Of a stretch of 64,000 nt of DNA, positions 34,631 to 43,030 are shown piece by piece. Numbering within the stretch: the stretch's first letter is position 1; every line of letters begins with the position of its first letter. The notes below the pieces were generated by a model. The model did no database searches. It saw nothing but the letters and a program-made list of their open reading frames with translations, and was not told where the DNA came from. This stretch comes from CAJQLB01 sp041392065 (GTDB lineage: Bacteria; Bacteroidota; Bacteroidia; Flavobacteriales; Flavobacteriaceae): positions 62,001-126,000 of the forward strand of contig JAWKMU010000002.1 in NCBI GenBank assembly GCA_041392065.1, given 5' to 3'. A program made the position numbers and the translations under genes.

Positions 34631-36784
34631 ATGAAATCATTATTAACATTAGCACTTTTAATTTTTTGCTTTTCAATACAAGCACAAACAACCATCAATG
34701 GTACAGTAACTAATGAAAAAGGAGTAGCCATTACTGGAGCCAATGTTTATTTAGAAGGCACTTACGATGGAAGTACTACAGATGATAATGGGAAATTCAG
34801 TATTAAAACATCAGAAACAGGAACACAAACCTTAATAGTGTCTTATTTATCTTATGAGACATTTACCATGCTTAGCGATATTGCTTTTATGAAAGACTTA
34901 AATATTAAACTAAAAGAAGATGTCAATACACTCGATGCAGTTGTGCTATCAGCTGGAACGTTTCAAGCTGGAGATAATAGTAAAGTAAATGCTTTAAAAC
35001 CATTAGATGTGGTTACTACAGCAAGTGCTTTGGGTGACTTTGTTGGCGCTTTGCAAACCTTACCTGGAACTGCAACAGTTGCTGAAGATGGTAGACTTTT
35101 TGTACGTGGTGGTGAAGCTGAAGAGACTCAAATTTTTATTGATGGTATTCGTGTATTTACACCATATTCGCCAACTACAAACAATACACCTACAAGAGGT
35201 CGTTATTCGCCATTTTTGTTTGATGGAATTACCTTTTCAACAGGTGGTTACTCGGCTGAATATGGACAAGCATTATCTTCTGTGTTATTACTAAACACTA
35301 TTGACGAACCAGATCAAGAAAAAACAGATATTGGCATCATGACAGTTGGTGGTACATTGGGAAATACCCAAAAATGGGCTAAAAGTTCATTGAGTGTTAA
35401 TGCTTCCTATATAAATCTTGCTCCTTATCTTGAAATTTTTAAAGACAGAAATGATTGGATAAAACCATTTGAAACTTTAGCAGGAGAAACTGTGTTCAGA
35501 CAAAAGCTAAATAATGGTTTATTTAAACTTTATGCTGCTTTTGATTCTTCAAATTTTGAATTGATTCAGGAAGACATCAATTATGAAGATGGCATTCGTT
35601 TTAAACTTAAAAACGACAACTTTTATGCGAATAGTTCATATCAAGGCATGCTTAACGATACATGGTCTGTTTTTGGAGGAATGAGTTATACTTATGCTGA
35701 TGAAAAATTGAATATTATTGATAATGATATTCGGGACCAAGAACATTCAGCACACTTTAAGTTTAAATTGAAAAAGCGTTTTAGCAATCGTTTTAAACTT
35801 TATTTTGGAAGTGAATATTTCACAACAAATTTTAATGAAAGCTTTGAGTCTGATGTTGTTGAACAAACAGATTATGGTTACAACAACTCTATTTTTGCAA
35901 GTTATGTTGAAGCTGATGTAATTTTCTCAAAGAAGTTTGCTTTAAAAGCAGGTTTACGTGCCGAAAACACGTTTTTGTATGATGAATTTAAAGTATCTCC
36001 AAGATTATCTTTGGCTTATAAAACATCGGATAAAAGTCAGGTATCTTTAGCCTATGGTAATTTTTATCAAAATCCGCAAAGTAATATCTTGAAATTCACT
36101 CAAGATATTGAATCACAGCAAACTAATCACTATATTTTAAATTATCAATTCAATGCTGAAGGACAGATTTTTAGAGCTGAAGCCTACTACAAAGATTATA
36201 ATAATCTTTTGAAGTATGACAATGAATTTACCACATTCGACTCTAATTTTTCTAATGATGGTTATGGTTTTGCAAAAGGTGTCGATTTATTTTGGCGTGA
36301 TAACAAGAGCATTAAAAATACAGACTATTGGGTTAGTTATTCCTATCTAGATTCTAAACGTAATTACAGAAACTACCCAATGGAAGCACAACCCAATTTT
36401 GCAAATACACATAACTTATCTGTAGTTGGTAAATATTTTATTACAGATTGGAAAAGTCAGGTTGGGTTTAGCTATGCTTATGGTTCTGGTCGTACTTATA
36501 CCAATCCAAATATGGAAGGGTTTTTAAACCAAAAAACTAAATCTTATAATAGTGTGAGTTTAAATTGGGCTTACTTAATAAGCCAACAAAAAATATTGTA
36601 TTTCTCGGTTAACAATGCCTTTGGTTTTAAAAATATTAATGGTTACCAATATGCAGATACTCCAAATATGAATGGCAATTTTGCAAGACGCACTTTACGT
36701 CCAGCAGCAGACCAATTCTTTTTTGTTGGTTTTTTCTGGACCATTAGTGAAGATAATACAAGTAACCAGTTGGATAAGTTGTAA
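34631..36784 (+). CDS. TonB-dependent receptor with CarboxypepD_reg-like N-terminal domain
   Basis: A 717-residue outer-membrane protein: signal peptide ending SIQAQ, a carboxypeptidase-regulatory-like beta-sandwich at about 22-100 (INGTVTNEKGVAITGANVYLEG, GKFSIKT, VSYLSYE), a plug domain (FVGALQTLPGTATVAEDGRLFVRGG, IDGIRVFTPYSP), then the beta-barrel ending in aromatic strands (FFFVGFFWTI). It probably imports a small ligand; the ligand is unknown and no SusD partner is adjacent. It is monocistronic, and about 220 non-coding bases upstream hold nothing that I recognise. Confidence 0.92.
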   Translation: MKSLLTLALLIFCFSIQAQTTINGTVTNEKGVAITGANVYLEGTYDGSTTDDNGKFSIKTSETGTQTLIVSYLSYETFTMLSDIAFMKDLNIKLKEDVNTLDAVVLSAGTFQAGDNSKVNALKPLDVVTTASALGDFVGALQTLPGTATVAEDGRLFVRGGEAEETQIFIDGIRVFTPYSPTTNNTPTRGRYSPFLFDGITFSTGGYSAEYGQALSSVLLLNTIDEPDQEKTDIGIMTVGGTLGNTQKWAKSSLSVNASYINLAPYLEIFKDRNDWIKPFETLAGETVFRQKLNNGLFKLYAAFDSSNFELIQEDINYEDGIRFKLKNDNFYANSSYQGMLNDTWSVFGGMSYTYADEKLNIIDNDIRDQEHSAHFKFKLKKRFSNRFKLYFGSEYFTTNFNESFESDVVEQTDYGYNNSIFASYVEADVIFSKKFALKAGLRAENTFLYDEFKVSPRLSLAYKTSDKSQVSLAYGNFYQNPQSNILKFTQDIESQQTNHYILNYQFNAEGQIFRAEAYYKDYNNLLKYDNEFTTFDSNFSNDGYGFAKGVDLFWRDNKSIKNTDYWVSYSYLDSKRNYRNYPMEAQPNFANTHNLSVVGKYFITDWKSQVGFSYAYGSGRTYTNPNMEGFLNQKTKSYNSVSLNWAYLISQQKILYFSVNNAFGFKNINGYQYADTPNMNGNFARRTLRPAADQFFFVGFFWTISEDNTSNQLDKL

Positions 36785-36869
36785 GGCAGTTTCGTTTAAT
36801 GTTATGAAATGAACTTTTTAATTGTTTATATCAGACGTTAAACTAAGTTCGCTGTTTTTTAAGATAAAG

Positions 36870-37550
36870 TTAAGTGCTTTTTATTATGTCAATTGCTTTA
36901 CTCAAGCCTTTTGTAGCTGTTTCTGCTATTACAGTAATTTGCGTATTACTGTTTATTGCTGGATTTGGGTCTATATAAAAAATCTTGGTATTTGGTTTTA
37001 CATAATGCATTAAACTTGCAGCTGGATACACTTGCATTGAGGTACCAATAATAAATAAAATATCTGCTGTTTCACAAATTGTAATGGCTTTAGGTATTAA
37101 TGGAACAGCTTCGCCAAACCAAACAATATGTGGTCGTAATTGGTAACCTTTTTCGCAAACATTACCCAAAACCAAATCATCGTACCAATCTTTAACATCA
37201 AGCTCATCATAAATACTTCGCACTTTTAAAAGCTCTCCATGTAAATGAACTACATTACTGCTTCCTGCTCGTTCATGTAAATCATCAACGTTTTGGGTTA
37301 TGATAGTAACTTTATGATTATTTTCCAATTCTGCTAAAGCAAAATGTGCTGAATTTGGTTTTACTTGGAGTAGTTGTTTTCTTCGTTGATTGTAAAACTC
37401 TAAAACCAATTCTGGATTTCTTGCAAAACCTTCCGGTGAGGCAACTTCCATCACATCATGACCTTCCCAAAGACCATTGGCATCTCTAAAAGTTTTAAGT
37501 CCACTTTCGGCACTCATTCCAGCTCCAGATAATACTACAATGTGTTTCAT
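36870..37550 (-). CDS. SIR2-family NAD-dependent protein deacylase (sirtuin)
   Basis: The 226-residue protein has the NAD-binding motif VLSGAGMSAESGLKTFRD at 6-23, TQNVDDLHERAG, the catalytic His104 in VHLHGEL, and FIIGTSMQVYPAASL. Tyr53 and Arg56 in FYNQRR match the Y-x-x-R pair that binds succinyl or malonyl lysine in SIRT5-type (class III) sirtuins. The zinc-module region between about 108 and 145 has only one cysteine (Cys132 in NVCEKG), so the usual four-Cys zinc site is absent. It is divergent from trmH with start codons about 33 bases apart. Confidence 0.92.
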   Translation of the reverse strand: MKHIVVLSGAGMSAESGLKTFRDANGLWEGHDVMEVASPEGFARNPELVLEFYNQRRKQLLQVKPNSAHFALAELENNHKVTIITQNVDDLHERAGSSNVVHLHGELLKVRSIYDELDVKDWYDDLVLGNVCEKGYQLRPHIVWFGEAVPLIPKAITICETADILFIIGTSMQVYPAASLMHYVKPNTKIFYIDPNPAINSNTQITVIAETATKGLSKAIDIIKST

Positions 37551-37572
37551 CTGCTCAATTTACTATTTTATT

Positions 37573-37580
37573 TATATTTG
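37573..37580 (+). promoter_or_regulatory. -7 promoter element very close to trmH start
   Basis: TATATTTG fits TAnnTTTG and ends only three bases before ATG 37584 (six before ATG 37587). CTG occurs 19 bases upstream as a weak -33 match. The transcript may be leaderless. Confidence 0.4.
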
Positions 37581-37583
37581 AAA

Positions 37584-38243
37584 ATGATGGTTGATAAAAA
37601 ATTGGTTGAATATCTTGAAACTTACCTTACCCAACAACGTAGGGAACGTTTCAACATGGTTTTAAAGAACAGAACTAAGCATTTTACTGTAGCTACTGAG
37701 GATGTTTACCAATTGCACAATACAAGTGCAGTAATGAGGAGTTGTGATATTTTCGGAATACAGGAATTGCATGTTATTGAAGAACAAAATGTAAAACGTA
37801 TTGATAGGGAAATTGCAATGGGAGCACAAAAATGGGTCAATTTAGTAAGGCATCATTCCACAAAAGAGGCAATAAAATCAATTAAAGCACAAGGTTACCA
37901 AATAGTGGCAACAACACCACATGAAAAACATTGTGATTTAGTAGATTTTGATATTGCCAAAAAGTCTTGTTTTTTCTTTGGGAGAGAGACAGAAGGTTTG
38001 TCTGATGAGGTTTTAAAACAAGCTGATTGTTTTTTAAAAATACCAATGGTTGGTTTTACAGAGAGCCTTAATATTTCGGTTTCGGCTGCAATTATCTTGC
38101 AAGATGTTACCCAAAAACTTAGAGCATCTGACCTGAAATGGCAACTTACCGAAAATGAAAAACTCCAAATACGTTTTAATTGGTGTAAAAAGACAATAAA
38201 AAGTTTTGACAAAATTTTGGAACGTTATTTAGTTGAACAATAA
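37584..38243 (+). CDS. trmH: TrmH-family tRNA/rRNA 2'-O-methyltransferase
   Basis: Taking ATG 37584, the protein has about 219 residues. It starts (M)MVDKKLVEYLETYLTQQRRERF, the TrmH-type N-terminal helix, and carries the three SPOUT motifs: NTSAVMRSCDIFGIQELHV (motif 1, with the catalytic Arg), FFFGRETEGLSDEVL (motif 2) and IPMVGFTESLNISVSAAI (motif 3). TrmH methylates the ribose of G18 in tRNA. The frame extends upstream to 37542, but that region overlaps the sirtuin gene and is not conserved in character. Confidence 0.9.
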   Translation: MMVDKKLVEYLETYLTQQRRERFNMVLKNRTKHFTVATEDVYQLHNTSAVMRSCDIFGIQELHVIEEQNVKRIDREIAMGAQKWVNLVRHHSTKEAIKSIKAQGYQIVATTPHEKHCDLVDFDIAKKSCFFFGRETEGLSDEVLKQADCFLKIPMVGFTESLNISVSAAIILQDVTQKLRASDLKWQLTENEKLQIRFNWCKKTIKSFDKILERYLVEQ

Positions 38244-38267
38244 CTTAGTAATTAAAAAACAATAGAT

Positions 38268-38642
38268 ATGAATCTTAATATGGTAGTTTGGTTCGAAATT
38301 CCTGTATCTGATATGAATAGAGCCAAAAAGTTTTATGAAACAGTTTTTAATATAGAAATTAATGTTGTCGATTTTGGAGGCTTATTAATGGGCTGGTTTC
38401 CAGATAGAGGTGAGGTAAATGGAGCCAGAGGTACATTAATAAAACAAGAGTCTTATATTCCAAGCCAAGAAGGTACATTGGTTTATTTTGCAAGTGAAAA
38501 TGTTCAAAATGAATTGGATAGGGTTGAAAAAGCTGGAGGAAAAATTTATCAACCAAAAACTCAAATATCACCAGAACATGGTTTTATGGGAGTTTTTATT
38601 GATACTGAAGGCAATAGAGTGGCTTTACACTCGCAAAGTTAA
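38268..38642 (+). CDS. VOC (glyoxalase/bleomycin-resistance) family protein
   Basis: A 124-residue two-repeat VOC-fold protein: MVVWFEIPVSDMNRAKKFYETVFNIE in the first half and GTLVYFASENVQNELDRVEKAGG...GFMGVFIDTEGNRVALHS in the second. The family includes lyases, dioxygenases and antibiotic-binding proteins; this short form is usually of unknown substrate. Its stop overlaps the stop of the convergent downstream gene. Confidence 0.88.
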   Translation: MNLNMVVWFEIPVSDMNRAKKFYETVFNIEINVVDFGGLLMGWFPDRGEVNGARGTLIKQESYIPSQEGTLVYFASENVQNELDRVEKAGGKIYQPKTQISPEHGFMGVFIDTEGNRVALHSQS

Positions 38643-39412
38643 AGGCGTTTTTTACTTCTGCTAAGAACCTTATATTCTTCATAGCATTCGCTAAGAGCAT
38701 CTAGAATTTGAAGATCGTTTGCTGTTCTTACAAAATCTTTGGAGTAATTACATTCAGTAATAAGCAAATCTAAATCTACTTTATCTACTTGCAATAGAGT
38801 AGTAAGCATTTCTCTGTCAAAGCGCGAAGCCAAAATATTTCTGATTTCATCATCTTGCTTCATTTTTCTTAGCTTATGCATCTCATTTGGTTTTTTACCA
38901 AACATCTTATACAAAAAATCTGCAGGATTAAAAATAGCTCCTAAAACCCTTGTAATTGCTCCAGCTGGTTGTGGTTTTGACTCATAGCCTGTGTTTAAGC
39001 CAGAAATACTATACCTAAAATTTTGCTGAATAGGAACTTGCTGTATGTCCAGCTCTAAATAACCTGTAAGCTTCATCTGGTTTACAACTACCTCTTCAAG
39101 TGCAAGAGCAAGTTCAGTCATTTCAATAGTAGCTGTAGTGCCAAAATTCACCCAATCGTTGGTTACACGAACCTTAATGGATTTGTAACCTAAGTACGAT
39201 AAGTGAAGCGTGTCATTTACGCTAACCCTTATCTCAAACTCACCATTTTTATCTGTAGCAGTACCAATAACCTTGTTTAGGTTAACAATGTTAACGTTTT
39301 CTAATGGGTTAATGGTTCCAGCTTCAACAATTTTACCCTTAACTGTCGTGTCGTTTTGAGCAATAAGGTTAAATGACAAAAATAAAATAGTAAGTAGGAG
39401 AAGTCTTTTCAT
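38639..39412 (-). CDS. CarboxypepD_reg-like domain secreted protein
   Basis: A 257-residue protein with signal peptide MKRLLLLTILFLSFNLIAQ. A CarboxypepD_reg-like beta-sandwich lies at about 22-105 (VKGKIVEAGTINPLENVNIVN, GEFEIRVSVNDTLHLSYLGY). The C-terminal half is helical and basic (ITRVLGAIFNPADFLYKMFGKKPNEMHKLRKMK) and of unknown function. This architecture recurs in Bacteroidota as small periplasmic proteins. It is followed by a four-base overlap with the convergent VOC gene. Confidence 0.85.
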   Translation of the reverse strand: MKRLLLLTILFLSFNLIAQNDTTVKGKIVEAGTINPLENVNIVNLNKVIGTATDKNGEFEIRVSVNDTLHLSYLGYKSIKVRVTNDWVNFGTTATIEMTELALALEEVVVNQMKLTGYLELDIQQVPIQQNFRYSISGLNTGYESKPQPAGAITRVLGAIFNPADFLYKMFGKKPNEMHKLRKMKQDDEIRNILASRFDREMLTTLLQVDKVDLDLLITECNYSKDFVRTANDLQILDALSECYEEYKVLSRSKKRL

Positions 39413-39499
39413 TAAAAATAATTACAAGGTAAAAATACTAAACAAAACGAACTATTAAGAATTTTACGTATAACTTTGACTAAAAATTAACAACAAGGT

Positions 39500-41332
39500 T
39501 TATTTTCTTCTAGAACGCCTTGGTCTTGAAAAACTTGCACTATTAGTTTTGTTTTCTGTTTTTGTACGTTTCTCTTTTTTGTTTTTGCTTATGAAATCTT
39601 CAGATCGTCTTGAGCGCTTTTCAGTAGGTCTATCACCTCTGTTTTTTGAGCGTTTTTCATCAAAAGTTTTAAAACCTTCAGAGCGTCTGCTATTTCCTCC
39701 TCTACGACGTTTACCTCTGCTTGTTCCTTTACCTTTATCTTCTGTTATTTCTACATTTACAAAACGACCATTGTGTTTAAAATCGGTAAAAAACGCTAAT
39801 ACTTTAGGAGTTAATTCTGCTTCTGTGTTAAAGAAAGAGAAACTATCTTTAACATCAACTTTAAAAACATCATCTCTTCCAAGTTCAAGAACTTCTTTTA
39901 AAAAGTCTTTTAGTTTCATCCAATCAAAGCCATCTTTTTTACCAACATTAATAAAATAGCGTGTAGAATTTGTACTACTACTGCTATCTCTTTCGCTACT
40001 GTGTTCGGCTTCGATATTTAGGTTTTTTGTTTTTTGATAATAGTTAAAGAATCGCGTAAATTCAACTGAAAAGAATTTTTTAATCAGCTCATCTTTTGAA
40101 GTGTCTTTAAACAATTCGTTAATTTGGGTAAGATATTGGTCGATTTCATGGTTTATTTCAGTATTATGAACTTTATTTGCCAGTGACATAAGTTGCACTT
40201 CGCAAATTTCAATACCATCTGGAATCTCTTTCTTTACAAACTCTTTTTTTATAACACGTTCTATGGTTTTTATTTTTCTTAATTCACTTTTTGAAACGAT
40301 AACCATAGAAATACCAGTTTTACCAGCACGTCCAGTACGACCAGAACGATGCGTGTAAACTTCTGGTTCGTCTGGTAGTTGGTAATTTATAACGTGAGTG
40401 ATATCATCGACATCTATACCACGAGCAGCAACATCTGTAGCCACCAACATTTGAATTTGTTGGTTTCTAAACGATTTCATGACCAAATCACGTTGGTTCT
40501 GGCTTAAATCACCATGCAATGCTCCAGCACTATAACCATCATCAATAAGGCTTTCAGCCACTTTTTGAGTGTCGCGTTTTGTACGACAGAAAATAACTGA
40601 GAAAATATCAGGATTGGCATCAGCTAAGCGTTTTAGGGCTTGGTAGCGATCTCTTGCATTTACCAAATAGTATTCATGAGACACCTGATTGGTACTCTCG
40701 TTTTTGTTTCCTACTGTAATTTCAATAGGATTTTCCATGAATTTTTTAGCAATAACAGCTACTTCCTTAGGCATCGTTGCCGAGAATAGCCAAGTACACT
40801 TGTCTTCAGGTGTATGAGATAAAATATCTGTAATATCGTCATAAAATCCCATGTTCAGCATCTCATCAGCTTCATCTAAAACAGCGTATTCTATTTTAGA
40901 TATGTCTACCAAACGTCTACTAATCATATCTTTCATTCGCCCTGGAGTTGCAACAATAATTTGTGCACCACGTTTTACTTCTTTAGCCTGTTCGGTTATA
41001 CTTGCTCCACCATAAATCGCAGTGACGTTTAACCCATTATAGTATTTTCCGTAAAGCTTTAGCTCATTAGTGATTTGTAAGCAAAGCTCACGAGTCGGAG
41101 ATAAGATAAGACCTTGTGTGGTTCTACTATCTACATCAATTTTTTGTAACATCGGAAAACCAAATGCTGCAGTTTTACCTGTTCCTGTTTGAGCCAAAGC
41201 AACAAGGTCGCTTTCGTTTTCTAATAAAATAGGAATTGATTTTTCTTGGACTTCGCTTGGTGTTTTAAAGCCTAAGTCGTTAATGGCTTGAAGCAAATTG
41301 TCTTCAAGACCAAGTTTTTTGAATGCGTTCAT
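39500..41332 (-). CDS. deaD: DEAD-box ATP-dependent RNA helicase (DeaD/CsdA type)
   Basis: The 610-residue protein has Q motif FKKLGLEDNLLQAINDLGF, Walker A AQTGTGKT at 47-54, TPGRMKD, VLDEADEMLNMGF, the SAT motif LFSATMP, and the C-terminal helicase motifs VATDVAARGIDVDDITHVI and HRSGRTGRAGKTG. A DbpA-like RNA-binding domain lies at about 465-535 (FINVGKKDGFDWMKLKDFLK), followed by an Arg/Lys/Ser-rich tail (about 535-610). This is the CsdA/DeaD layout, used in ribosome assembly and RNA decay and often cold-induced. It has a structured leader of about 130 bases. Confidence 0.95.
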   Translation of the reverse strand: MNAFKKLGLEDNLLQAINDLGFKTPSEVQEKSIPILLENESDLVALAQTGTGKTAAFGFPMLQKIDVDSRTTQGLILSPTRELCLQITNELKLYGKYYNGLNVTAIYGGASITEQAKEVKRGAQIIVATPGRMKDMISRRLVDISKIEYAVLDEADEMLNMGFYDDITDILSHTPEDKCTWLFSATMPKEVAVIAKKFMENPIEITVGNKNESTNQVSHEYYLVNARDRYQALKRLADANPDIFSVIFCRTKRDTQKVAESLIDDGYSAGALHGDLSQNQRDLVMKSFRNQQIQMLVATDVAARGIDVDDITHVINYQLPDEPEVYTHRSGRTGRAGKTGISMVIVSKSELRKIKTIERVIKKEFVKKEIPDGIEICEVQLMSLANKVHNTEINHEIDQYLTQINELFKDTSKDELIKKFFSVEFTRFFNYYQKTKNLNIEAEHSSERDSSSSTNSTRYFINVGKKDGFDWMKLKDFLKEVLELGRDDVFKVDVKDSFSFFNTEAELTPKVLAFFTDFKHNGRFVNVEITEDKGKGTSRGKRRRGGNSRRSEGFKTFDEKRSKNRGDRPTEKRSRRSEDFISKNKKEKRTKTENKTNSASFSRPRRSRRK

Positions 41333-41461
41333 TCTTTAATGATAAGTATTCGATTATGTTTTGTAGTGTTACAACAGAAGCGAATCGACATACTTAACCT
41401 TAAACTTCCAGTAACACATCCTCACCCTGAGGAATAAGAAACTCCATATCATCTGAGTTTC
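41333..41461 (-). promoter_or_regulatory. Structured 5' leader of deaD
   Basis: Two hairpins are visible: GAAACTC/GAGTTTC (41438-41444 with 41455-41461, ten-base loop) and CCTCA/TGAGG (41420-41424 with 41428-41432, three-base loop). With the promoter at 41468 this gives a leader of about 130 bases, unusually long here. Cold-shock helicase genes in other bacteria have similar regulatory leaders; function here is inferred. Confidence 0.45.
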
Positions 41462-41467
41462 AGCGTG

Positions 41468-41496
41468 CAAAGATAGTTATTTATTTGACATTGCAA
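41468..41496 (-). promoter_or_regulatory. Promoter of deaD (TTG-N18-TATCTTTG)
   Basis: On the minus strand TATCTTTG (41475-41468) is a perfect -7 box, with TTG 18 bases further upstream (41496-41494). The promoter overlaps the 3' end of rdgB. Confidence 0.5.
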
Positions 41497-42065
41497 TTAT
41501 TTAGGAAAGAAACTAACTGATTTATGGCTTTTCCTCGATGACCTATTTTATTTTTAAGCTCTAAATCCATTTCAGCAAAAGTTTGTTCGTAACCATTAGG
41601 TTTAAAAATTGGATCATAACCAAAACCTTTTTTGCCACTTTTTTGAAGTGTTATTTTTCCTTTGCAAATGCCTGTAAAAGTGTGTAGTTTTCCGTTTAGG
41701 TGTAAAGCAATAACTGTTTTAAATTGGGCTTTTCTATTGTCTTTTTGGCTTATGTTTTTTAGCAATAAATTCATGTTGTTATCAGCATTTCGTTGAGCTC
41801 CAGCATAACGTGCTGAATAGACTCCTGGTTCGCCATTTAGGGCATCAACTTCCAAGCCAGTATCATCGGCAAAACAATCATAACCATATTGGGTTTTAAT
41901 GTACTCTGCTTTTTGTACAGCGTTACCTTCAATAGTATGTTGTGTTTCTGGAATATCTTCTAAGCAACCAATATCATTTAAACTAAGCAGCTTAATCTGT
42001 GAAGGGATAAGTGCTTGTACTTCTTTGAGTTTATTGAGATTATTGGTTGCGAAAACGAGTTGCAT
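41481..42065 (-). CDS. rdgB: XTP/dITP pyrophosphatase (RdgB/HAM1)
   Basis: A 194-residue enzyme with the HAM1 start MQLVFATNNLNKLKEVQAL, the metal-site segment CFADDTGLEVDALNGEPGVYSARYAG, and the C-terminal GFGYDPIFKPNGYEQTFAEM and HRGKAINQL. It hydrolyses non-canonical purine triphosphates (dITP, XTP) to monophosphates, keeping them out of DNA. It lies upstream of deaD on the same strand. Confidence 0.96.
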   Translation of the reverse strand: MQLVFATNNLNKLKEVQALIPSQIKLLSLNDIGCLEDIPETQHTIEGNAVQKAEYIKTQYGYDCFADDTGLEVDALNGEPGVYSARYAGAQRNADNNMNLLLKNISQKDNRKAQFKTVIALHLNGKLHTFTGICKGKITLQKSGKKGFGYDPIFKPNGYEQTFAEMDLELKNKIGHRGKAINQLVSFLNNCNVK

Positions 42066-42251
42066 TTAGTAAGTATTAATTTATAAGTTATAAATTTAAT
42101 GTTTGCCAGTTTAAGGTACACAAATTTATCTCAAAGATTTTTGCTTTAAGCAATTAAGTATTGTAATTTAAAAAATTAAACAATAAATAATATTTTTTGT
42201 GACCAAATAAAAAAAGAGGTGTCATAACTGCAAATATACCCTAACAACGAA

Positions 42252-42839
42252 TTGAAAATAGAACAGGACTATAAAGATTTGTCAGACGAAGATCTTGTAA
42301 AAGCTATCGTTAAGAAAAACGATACTTTGCTTTTTGAGATTTTATACGATCGTTACGATAAATTGGTGTATAATAAATGTAGAGGGTTTTCAAGGCATGA
42401 CGATGAAGCTGAGGATTTGACCCAAGATATTTTTTTAAAGCTATTTGTTAAGCTTAGTACGTTTAAAGGAAAATCTAAATTTTCAACATGGTTGTATTCG
42501 TTTACTTATAACCATTGTGTAAATTATGTGAATAGGAGTACAGCAAAAAAAATAGAAAACCAATCTGTTGATACAGACAACTTAAAGGACGAGCATTATG
42601 GGCTTAATGAGCAGGATGATGAAGATATTAGAAATTTAAAGGTTGAGAAACTGAAGGAAGCATTAGAAAAAATTTCTCCAGAGGAGAAAATGATTTTATT
42701 GCTTAAATATCAAGATTCGCTAAGCATAAAAGATTTATGTAGCGTTTTAGATATAGGAGAAAGTGCAGTAAAAATGAGGCTCAAACGAGCCAAAGAAAAG
42801 CTAGTTAACGTATATAATGAAGAATGTCATGGAGAATAA
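42252..42839 (+). CDS. ECF-type RNA polymerase sigma factor (TTG start)
   Basis: A 195-residue sigma factor with region 2 (YDRYDKLVYNKCRGFSRHDDEAEDLTQDIFLKLF split over LSTFKGKSKFSTWLYSFTYN) and region 4 (ISPEEKMILLLKYQDSLSIKDL, IGESAVKMRLKRAKEKL). The best start is TTG at 42252 (MKIEQDYKDLSDEDLV). Its last 11 bases overlap the start of a 63-residue protein, followed by an MscS-type channel gene, suggesting a three-gene operon. No classical anti-sigma gene is present. Confidence 0.9.
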   Translation: MKIEQDYKDLSDEDLVKAIVKKNDTLLFEILYDRYDKLVYNKCRGFSRHDDEAEDLTQDIFLKLFVKLSTFKGKSKFSTWLYSFTYNHCVNYVNRSTAKKIENQSVDTDNLKDEHYGLNEQDDEDIRNLKVEKLKEALEKISPEEKMILLLKYQDSLSIKDLCSVLDIGESAVKMRLKRAKEKLVNVYNEECHGE

Positions 42840-43020
42840 TCCATTTAAACATATAGACCTTCCGCTTAAGGATGTTCCTGCGGAGTTGAAGTCTAAAGTG
42901 ATGAAAGACATTGCCACAGCAAAGCTTCTTATGGATTTGGCTGGACTTTTCTCTTTAAACGTTGGCAGTGTAATAGAAAGAACAATTAAAGAACGTAAAA
43001 ACAAAAAAGATAGCAAATAA
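42829..43020 (+). CDS. Small conserved-looking protein between sigma factor and MscS channel
   Basis: Starting at the Met at 42829 (MENNPFKHIDLPLKDVPAEL) the product has 63 residues: an acidic/amphipathic first half, a moderately hydrophobic helix (AKLLMDLAGLFSLNVGSVIE) and a very basic C-terminus (RTIKERKNKKDSK). An upstream in-frame ATG at 42817 would add four residues. It overlaps the sigma gene and ends ten bases before the MscS gene. No family is recognised; a regulatory partner of the sigma factor is possible by position. Confidence 0.65.
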   Translation: MENNPFKHIDLPLKDVPAELKSKVMKDIATAKLLMDLAGLFSLNVGSVIERTIKERKNKKDSK

Positions 43021-43030
43021 CTATAGCATT

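Noticed and set aside
37542..37583. Longer trmH start
   Set aside because: The extra 14 residues overlap the sirtuin start and the promoter and are not like TrmH.
39549..39959. Plus-strand 136-codon frame opposite the deaD tail
   Set aside because: Antisense of the Arg/Lys/Ser-rich tail gives a Leu/Ser/Phe-rich artefact.
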